From Lactifluus volemus (Eukaryota; Basidiomycota; Agaricomycetes; Russulales; Russulaceae): 64,000 nucleotides of DNA. The notes under the pieces were generated by a model. The model did no database searches, was not told the DNA's origin, and was given only the letters and a program-made list of their open reading frames with translations. Within the stretch, counting starts at the first letter, position 1. Every line of letters starts with the position of its first letter. The DNA is taken from the NCBI GenBank assembly GCA_022376515.1, contig WTXI01000014.1:1-64000 (forward strand). The letters run 5' to 3'. Positions 56,999 to 64,000 of the stretch are shown piece after piece. The translations under genes were made by a program, and so were the position numbers.

Positions 56999-59900
56999 AT
57001 GGATTATAGCACTGGCGTCCTGAACAGTATGAGTTCTAACTTCTTCCCCCGGCTGCGAAGGGAACTGGGCCCCTATCTTGTTGACAAAACAAAGCTTATT
57101 GAAAACATTGTTGATGGTTGCCGCCTGACAGGCCATGTTGATCTTGTTCTTCGACCCAGACGTTGTGGGAAATCCACCATGCTGCAAATGCTCAAGTAAT
57201 TATGTTGGTTTATATTCACTCTCTATACTAAAGCTTCTTGACCAGATCTTTTTTCTCCATCCCTCACAATCGTGATCCTGAACCATGTCTGCTTTTTGCA
57301 GGCCTACATATTGTGTCTAGACAGGATATCTGCATGGAGCACATGGGAAAGTATCCAGTTATTTTCTGTAACTTCAAAGTTTGTGTATCTTCCCTCTAAA
57401 CTTAAAACTTGTTTATGTGTAACAGGATCTCAATGGCGAGTCTTGGGATGAAATGTTTTGGACCTTCAGAAACTTAGTTTCTGACCTCTATGGGGAGTGG
57501 GAAGATTGCCTCATGGAGTCTCTTAAGCCCTCAGAAAGGACATATTTTGAATCTGTTCTTAACAAGACAGCTACAAGGGCCAAGTTGACAAAGAGCTTGT
57601 ACTACTTGTCCAAGTTTCTCACCAAGAAATTTGGCCAGAAAGTTATAGTACTGATTGATGAATATGAGGTGCCAAACAATTGTGCTTATGATCATGGCTA
57701 TTTTGATGAAGTGTGTTCTCTATATCTCTCTCTATGACCATTAGGGTTAATGACAAGTATTTCAGGCCAATGACTTTTTCTGGCACAGTGTACTTCCTGC
57801 TCTCTTGAAGGTAATCATGATTAAGTTTCATTGTGGAACATGTAATACTAAATTTATCTAGTCAAATGAAAGCCTAAAATATGCAGTTTTAGTTGGTGTT
57901 ACCCCAGCAAAATCTGGGTGGGATTCCCCTTTGAACAATCTTAAGGTGCATTGCTTTAATCTGCCAAGGCATGGCACCTCCTAATAGACTGTCCGGGGGC
58001 CGGGCCGGGCCAGCAATTTGCTGGCCCTTGAGGGGCCGGGCCAGCACCAGGGTGGCCCTGCCCTTATTTCCAGGGCCAGGGCCAGAGAGTTTTACGACCG
58101 GCCCTTAGGGTCGGCCCTAGGGCCGGCCCTGCCCTGGCTACCCTAAACAGGGTGGTGTGGCGGTGGGGAAGGGGGCGCGCTGCGGGCGCGCAGAACAGTG
58201 GTGTGGGAGGCGTCGGGAACAGTGCAGGTCCAGCGACAGCGGCGTCAGGACAGCACCTGCTGTGTGGGCCGCAATGGTCGCATCTGGAACGGCGGCGGCG
58301 GGACAGTAACCGCTGCGTCGGGCAGCAACGGCCGTGTTGGGAATGGCGGCGGAGAGGGGGGCGGCACACTGCGTTACTGCCACGTTGGGAATGGCGGCGG
58401 GCAAAGGGGGAGATGGCAGGTGCGGCACAGAGTGGAGGGGACCCGCGCACGCCATAGCACAAGTCACTGGCGTCAGGGGCTCGGACGGTCGCAACAGCGA
58501 CACCCAAGCGACCGTGACGCCAATAGACTGTCTACGGGTGGGTGCAGGGACACCCTCGAAGGGGATGTAGGAGGGGAAAGGGAACAAGAAAGTAAAAGAA
58601 AGATTAGTTGTGAAAAGTCAAAAAAAAGAACCATGACACACCAATGGACCAAGCTAACAGGTCACGGCAGTGGTAGCGGCGAGGGGGAGGTGTCGCGATG
58701 ATGGCACCAGAGGGCGGGGCGACAGAAGAGTCCGAAAATCCGAGGCGTGAGACGGGGCGATAGCGGTGACAGAGAAGGTGCGAGAGAAGGGAGGGAGAAG
58801 ACAGAGGTAATGGCGGAAAACGAGTGGGCACGGGCACAGCGACACGGGGCGAGAGAGGATCACAAGGCAAGCGCGAGAATTCAACATGTTGAAAAAGTAA
58901 ACCTGGGCGCGGACTGAGGCAAGACAACAGTTTAAGAGAAGCTATGGAGGAAAAAAATATCAAGCTTGGATGGTGTAATGGTAAAGATGATATTAGCTTC
59001 AATTTTTGTGTGCACTGGTTGAGAGTTCAAATCCCGCGTTGTGCAATTATCAGAAGGGGGCCTGTGAGTTGATTATGTGATCAAGTGTGAGAAAGTTTTA
59101 CCAGAACTAATTAATTAACTAAATAGTTTTTTTAAGGGGTGGGGCCGGGTCGGCCCCGGGCCAGCCCCGGGTCGGGCCAGGGCCAGCCAATGCTGACCCT
59201 TTAAGGGCCAGGGCCAACTGCAGGGTGGACTGGCCCTGAGGGCCAGGGCCAGGGCCAGGGCCGGGCAAAATAGGGGAGGCCGTGGCCCGGACCGGCCCCC
59301 GGACAGTCTACCTCCTAATCATTACTTAGACAAATGCACTACACACAAGAAACTCCCCTTTTGCTGGCATGTTGATGTTCACAGAACCTGAAGTCATTCA
59401 ACTGAGGACATTGGCCAATGTGAGTCATCTATCTTGGTGGAGGATGATTTTCACCTGCCTTGTAGAGTGAACTGGAGCTTGCAGACCTTAAAGCTCAGTA
59501 TAGCTCCTATGTTGCTGCCCACCAGATCAGTGTATACAATCCTGTATCTATCATGTCTGCACTTTCAGAATCTGAAATCCAGAATTTTTGGGTCGCAACA
59601 GGTTTGCCAACCACAATTGTTTTGTTTAATCAACTTAGCAGCACTATAGGCAAATTCCCTCTATCAAACAGACAGTTTCCAGATGGTGGTCTTGATGTCA
59701 CAGTCATTGAGGATCTTCTGACTGGGGCAGAAATCGAGTTTGGCCTTAAAGAAGATGTCACATATAGCAGGTGAGCCTACTTTTATACTGTAACTTAGTC
59801 CACTGTGGTCCTGTATTCACACTGGGTGGTTTAGCTTGGCTTTAAGTGAAAGGGCAACACTGTCTTTATTGTACTATGCTGGCTACCTGACCATGACAGT

Positions 59901-60546
59901 ATGCCATTTCTATCTGATGTTTCCTTCCATTCTGATCTCTGTCAAGGCCAATGATCAATTTAAAATACCAAATTCAGAGGTTATGACAGACTGGGCTAGA
60001 TGGATCACTGATGATATAGGATCCTCACACAATATTCTCAAGACATGCATGGAGGGTCCGGTAAATGACTTTATGATGAAGTGGCCAAATTTTATGCAGC
60101 AACAACTCAATCCAAAGCTAGTCCAAGTTGACAAGGAGCAAGGTGCCCTCAGTCACAAGACTGCAGAGAGAATCTACCATGTTTTGTTTTGGGGCCTCAT
60201 GCAATCCCATAGAGAGAAAGGCTGGGAAGTCTCCATTGAACCTCAAGCTGGTGGTGGCTACATTGACATTCATCTGTGCCATAGAAGGAAGTGTATGGCT
60301 GTCCTGATTGAGCTTAAGTCTAGTGAAAAGGAGGGAGACATGAAGAGGGATGCTAATAAGGTGCTCACTGGCAAGCAGATTGAAGAGATGAATTATCGAA
60401 ATCCGGAAGGTCTTCCGAACATTCGCACTCTTCGAGAATATGGTATCACGTTCTCTCACCTTTGGTCACATGTCAAAGGGCGATACTTGGAGCTCGATGG
60501 TCAGGATCAGTGGATAGAAAAAGATGATCCAATGATGAGCATCTGA
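56999..60546 (+). CDS. AAA-like ATPase fused to a PD-(D/E)XK nuclease domain, complete copy
   Basis: The architecture matches the AAA-ATPase_like plus PDDEXK_9 (DUF1703) pairing known from bacteria and patchily from fungi; role unknown. Start MDYSTGVLNSMSSNFFP, then VDKTKLIENIVD, P-loop RPRRCGKST, Walker-B-like VIVLIDEYEVP, DFFWHSVLPALLKSNESL, VLVGVTPAKSGW, FAGMLMFTEPEV, SVYNPVSIMSALSESEIQNF, and a nuclease core with GGGYIDIHLC and VLIELKSSEK (the D...ExK signature). It has about eight exons with short introns; the intron at 57946-59329 is 1384 nt only because of a transposon. Codons are richer in A/T at third positions than in the housekeeping block. Exons join in frame, so it may be functional. 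Confidence 0.8.
57985..59310. mobile_element. Non-autonomous hAT transposon inserted in an intron
   Basis: The 1326-bp element has near-perfect inverted ends (TAGACTGTCCGGGGGCCGG at the left, its complement at the right, with one mismatch in 27) and an 8-bp target duplication CCTCCTAA at 57977-57984 and 59311-59318, as hAT elements make. The paralogous intron at about 1280-1320 reads GGCATAGCACCTCCTAACC without an insertion, which proves the site. The ends are lined with GGGCCAGGG-type subterminal repeats; the interior is GC-rich, with no transposase. Confidence 0.92.
58964..59045 (+). ncRNA. tRNA-derived sequence with Pol III A and B boxes (degenerate)
   Basis: TGGTGTAATGG at 58971-58981 fits the A box and AGTTCAAATCC at 59024-59034 fits the B box, at tRNA-like spacing. 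A T-run follows at about 59125. The acceptor and T stems do not pair properly, so this is not a working tRNA. It could be a SINE relic or a fortuitous pair of boxes. Confidence 0.3.
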
Positions 60547-60876
60547 TAGAAATACTTGTATTCTTTGACCCAATTATCGATTCCAACTTTAGCTGTCCAG
60601 TGACGCTGTCCCATGTTCTCCAGCTAAATGAGCCATGTCCTAAGCGGATCATCAGGAAAACTCGAAATGTATTAACGCCATTAGCGCTTACTTAGACGTC
60701 ATTAACGCCATTAGCGCATACTTAGACGCCATTAACCCATGCTTAAACCAGTTAGCTTATTTTGGTTAAGCGGTCTAATTAAGTTAATGAACGGTAAGCA
60801 CAACTAAGCGATTTTGTTATGATCTAGGTAAACGCTAAGCAAATTGAAATAAGTTAAGCAAATCAAGGGGCTTTTA
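60547..60876. repeat. 30-bp tandem repeat in the spacer after the nuclease gene
   Basis: CATTAACGCCATTAGCGC followed by TTACTTAGACGT repeats at 60670-60699 and 60700-60729, with a partial third copy to about 60750 (CATTAACCCATGCTTAAACC). The surrounding DNA is rich in TTAAGC and CTAAGC words. No gene. Confidence 0.6.
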
Positions 60877-61600
60877 ATGGTGCTAAGCAGACAGAAACAG
60901 TTTAACAAAAGTCACAAAGTCGTGAAAATTTCGCTAAGTCGTTCCATGCACCAATCACGTGCATGTGTTGTTTATTCTTGTTGGCACGATGTTGATTTTC
61001 GTGCTCACCTTTTTCTGCTGCGTCCTTCTGTCCCTCCCTCTGTCCCCCTCGGTCACGTCGCCGTCTACTTCAAGTTGTCGTGGGCTCTGCTGTCGCCACC
61101 ACCGCTCCGTCCGGCACCGCCACACGTCTCCACGTCCCGCCCCAATGCGTCCCACTGCTGCCTCTGCCTCTGCCTCTGCCTCTGCCTCTGCCACTGCTGC
61201 ATCCTCATCTGCCTCCTGCGCCTCCACCGCTTTTGTCTCCTCCACATCAGCGCATTCTCCTGGACCCACTGGCACTGCAGGGTGGTCCATGGTGTCACGG
61301 TGCCTGCGCCGATGCCTTCTGTCCCTCCTCCCCGGTATGTTGTCACGCTACTTGCCCCGCCCCAATGTATCCTGACTCTTCTTTCGCCTTCTCCGTCTCC
61401 GCCTCCTGCTCCTCCTCTGCCTGCTCCGCCTCCACCGCCTATGCCGCTTCCTGCGCCGCTGGCCTCCCCCGCCTGCACCAGCTCCTCCGCCACCTCCGTC
61501 CCTTCCGCTGCTGCCTTCGCACCTCCTGGGCCTCCCGTGCCCCCCGCATCTCCCGGGCCTCTTGGGCATCCTGTGCTTCAGGTGCCCCTCGCACCTCTTT
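60877..61600. repeat. Low-complexity pyrimidine-rich stretch with a TCTGCC microsatellite
   Basis: The plus strand is dominated by CTCC, TGCC and CCTC words, with a run of CTGCCT units at about 61155-61195. All long frames across it (Cys/Leu/Pro on plus, Arg/Gly/Gln on minus) reflect composition. I do not call a gene. Confidence 0.5.
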
Positions 61601-61915
61601 CAATACACGAGGATGTCTTCCTGCGGAATGGGTTGACAAAGTAAGAAAATCATTTATTTCTACAGCCCATTTGAGGTCATGATTGAATCTGTCTTGTAGT
61701 GCGGTATTTGTTCCTGAAAAGGACATCCGGATCTCGCTCTCTGCCACACATCAGCTCACTGACAAATTCTTTCACCAAGGGACCTGTATCTCGATAAGGC
61801 GCTCCGTTGTCCCACGTGCGCCATGAAACGTCGCATAGTTCGGTCATGAAACTACCGAATGCCGAACAATCGACCCCGCGCAGAGTTGACCGCAATTGTC
61901 GGCCAAAGTCATATC
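61601..61915 (-). pseudogene. Unidentified minus-strand gene remnant cut by a hAT element
   Basis: A coherent-looking peptide runs from YDFGRQLRSTLRGVDC through FGSFMTELCDVSWRTWDNG to GPLVKEFVSELMCGRERD, then changes frame to TALQDRFNHDLKWAVEINDF. It begins exactly at the left end of the hAT element at 61916, so it was interrupted by it. No family recognised. Confidence 0.35.
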
Positions 61916-64000
61916 TAGGGTGCAACACGGGTAGGGTAAACCCCGGGGGTTGGTGGGTAAGGGTCTCATGGGTATGGGTCAGGGTCTCGATTTTCAAACC
62001 CACACCCAACCCGTACCCATAGGCACGGGACCCGTACCAAACTTGCGGGTTTATGATTCAGCGACTCACATATTCACAGCTTAGTGTTCGATTGACTTAT
62101 GTATATGAATATGCCTCAAGCAGAGCTCTGAGACAGTGGCACATTGCCAGCGTTATACACGCGTCGTAACCTGTCCCAACAGGAGTCACGCCCCCCCCCA
62201 TACCACAACTCCGAGATGGGGCCAAGTTCCAAATTCCAATATATCAATAATAATCTCCCCCTTATTCACAGGTACTACATGAAAATCAAGCCTTTCTTGT
62301 CTGTCTGCCTCATGCACGCCTGGGGGGCCCCGAGCGCGACGCTGCCAAACGATGGGTTGCAACGCGCAGGGGGCATAAGGTCCGCACGCTGAAGAACGAG
62401 CGGGTGGCAGAAGGCGGATGGATTGGGATAGTGCTGAGCGCAGTTGCGTGTGCATCGAGTGTTGGGAGACGAGTGGTGAAGAACGAGCGGGTGGTGGAAG
62501 GACTGGGATAGTGGTCACGTGTGCATCGAGTATTGGGAGACAAGTGGCGATGCTGAGGGTGGTGTACGTCGCGTAGATGGCCATACTGTTGTAGTGGAGC
62601 ATTTGCGTGAATTTGAAGTCGTGTTGGTCAAACCAGCGGTCACAAAGGCGGCAGCGAGAGGAACGAGTCCAGCGGAGAACCACCAGAATAATTAGTCCGA
62701 TATAATCCCCGACTCACGACAGGGAACGGGTTCTGAGCGAAGCTGTGCTAAAACCGAAAGGAGGAGTTCCAATCTGCTTCAGAAAACGCGTAGGATCAAA
62801 AAAAAAATCGCACCACCTCCCCCCCCACCCCTCCTTGCCAACTGACCAACCCATCATGGCCCGCGACGAAGTAGACACCACTCTCATCACGAGCGAGCGC
62901 CGCAAACGAAAGCTAACATCGTATATTACCAATGATGATAATATATCCGCGGATCGAGATGAAACTATTAAACGATTGAAGGAGACCGTTAATCCCACCC
63001 CCGCGGGCCAATCCAGTTAATATCTCGTGGCTGTTAATAAATTGAAAATTGACTCACTACTTGACAGAAACCAAAGTTCCCCTCCCCCTCCCAGCTAGAA
63101 GAGAGCCTGGTGTTCAGACCGCTCACTCTCAAACGGTGGTGTCTCCGGGCATCGAAAGAGTTGAAAATGGGGGGACTCGCCCACCTCCAAACGTTACGCG
63201 TTGTGTCCCGGAATCTTCTGATGATGATGAAAACTGTCCTAACTCCCGCAACGGCCATCAGCTAAAAACATCTCAGCAAAGCAAAAAACGAAAACGCACC
63301 ACATCAAACGATTTCGAAAGTGATGCCCCGGAGACCACTGATGACAATGATCATCAGGCAAAGTCACGGTTGGTCTTGAAGAAGAAGAGACCTCGGATGC
63401 GTGCCAACACACAAGCTGAGTCAGAGTCAGATTCCGATGTTGAAATCGTCGAGAAATCAGAGGACGCTGCGGAAGAACTTGGTCAGTCAACCAAATTCAG
63501 AATGTTACAAAGTGTGGTGGGACTTAACTTATATTCTGCAGAACGATTAGCAAAAGATTGGACCTCTCCAATCTATGCCTTCTTTCACCCACGCCCAACA
63601 GTGGAGACAGTGAATGGCCGGCGTTGCCACGAGTTCATATGCGCGGCACAATACTGCAAAGGAAAAGGGGGACGAGCTCGCGTCGTCCGACGCTTTCTTG
63701 ACACGAGTGATGCGAAGTCGACTGGTAACCTTCGGAAGCATGCAAGAATGTGCTGGGGCACAGAAATAGTTGAGCAGGCCGATGGCGCTAAAGACATTTC
63801 CAGTATCCGAACTGGCCTCGCTGCGGCTAAAACACTTAAGAACGGGTCAATCACTGCAAGCTTTCAGCCACAAATGAAAGGAAAAATGACGTACATGTCA
63901 CGCCAGTACACATACAAGGAAGCGCGGTACGTGGGCCACCAAGTACGGACATATGGAACACTCACCATCATCCGGCAGGGTCGAATACATCCGATGGCTA
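61916..64000 (+). mobile_element. Autonomous hAT transposon, left part
   Basis: The left end TAGGGTGCAACACGGGTAGGG and the following GGGTATGGGTC / GACCC-type subterminal repeats resemble hAT termini. The transposase gene starts 940 bp in. Two diverged copies of an about 80-bp minisatellite unit (GAAGAACGAGCGGGTGG...) lie at 62390-62560. The candidate target site GTCATATC (61908-61915) cannot be verified because the right end is outside the window. Confidence 0.55.
62856..64000 (+). CDS. hAT transposase, N-terminal part with BED zinc finger (runs off window)
   Basis: Exons 62856-63015, 63068-63481, 63543-63926 and 63979-64000 onward join in phase. An acidic, basic-patched N terminus (KKRKRTTSNDFES, ESDSDVEIVEKSED) is followed by a BED-type finger at 63560-63760: WTSPIYAFFHPRPTVE, FICAAQYCKGKGG, SAKSTGNLRKHARMCWG-like residues with the expected Cys-Cys and His-Cys pairs. 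RVEYIRWL at the window edge is the start of the family's next conserved block. No stop interrupts it, so the element may be active. The DDE catalytic and dimerisation regions are outside the window. Confidence 0.8.

Noticed and set aside
58964..59045. A functional tRNA gene
   Set aside because: The A and B boxes fit but the acceptor and T stems do not pair, so at most it is a tRNA-derived relic.
60670..60750. A CRISPR-like array
   Set aside because: The 30-bp units are directly adjacent with no spacers and the genome is eukaryotic; it is a plain tandem repeat.
60877..61644. Cys/Leu/Pro-rich plus-strand frame and Arg/Gly-rich minus frames
   Set aside because: Composition follows the CTGCCT microsatellite and pyrimidine-rich DNA; no motif, no intron structure.

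Overview
The window is nuclear DNA of a filamentous basidiomycete, most likely an Agaricomycete. The evidence is dense genes with many 40-80 nt GT-AG introns, a fungal DASH subunit, fungal SET1 and IRE1, the expanded F-box family with an HVCRRWR motif that is typical of mushrooms and their relatives, and Tad-like LINE and hAT transposons. A Ceratobasidiaceae/Rhizoctonia-like genome is my guess, not a demonstrated identification.

Layout. (1) 1-2275, minus strand: the edge of an LTR retrotransposon (LTR 394-730) that truncates an AAA-like ATPase/PD-(D/E)XK nuclease gene. (2) 2474-21077 is a conserved housekeeping block: DASH subunit DAM1, histone H3K4 methyltransferase SET1, ALDH7-type dehydrogenase, an F-box/WD40 SCF receptor, Asterix (PAT-complex subunit), JIP5/WDR55 and the unfolded-protein-response sensor IRE1. 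Two head-to-head gene pairs share very short start-to-start intervals. A few one-base frame breaks in otherwise well conserved genes look like assembly indels. (3) 21.6-56.7 kb is an accessory array built from two gene families: F-box proteins on the minus strand (two intact ORFs, several decayed copies) and an unrecognised family of small four-helix membrane proteins on the plus strand (five copies, one a fused double-length version). About 12-13 kb is duplicated in tandem (21868-34722 and 34723-about 46560). The two units have since diverged by a LINE insertion, a GC-rich insertion and a 1.4 kb deletion. (4) 48.7-51.7 kb is a non-repeated gap with weak, unresolved coding signal. (5) 56999-60546 is a full-length copy of the ATPase/nuclease gene. 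One of its introns carries a 1326-bp non-autonomous hAT element. (6) 60.5-64.0 kb holds tandem repeats, low-complexity DNA and the left part of an autonomous hAT transposon, whose BED-finger transposase runs off the window.

The strongest candidate for something undescribed is the co-amplified array of four-helix membrane proteins and F-box proteins. Members share 5' blocks, 3' modules and exon structure. The most variable part of the membrane proteins is one N/Q/T-rich loop predicted to face outward.
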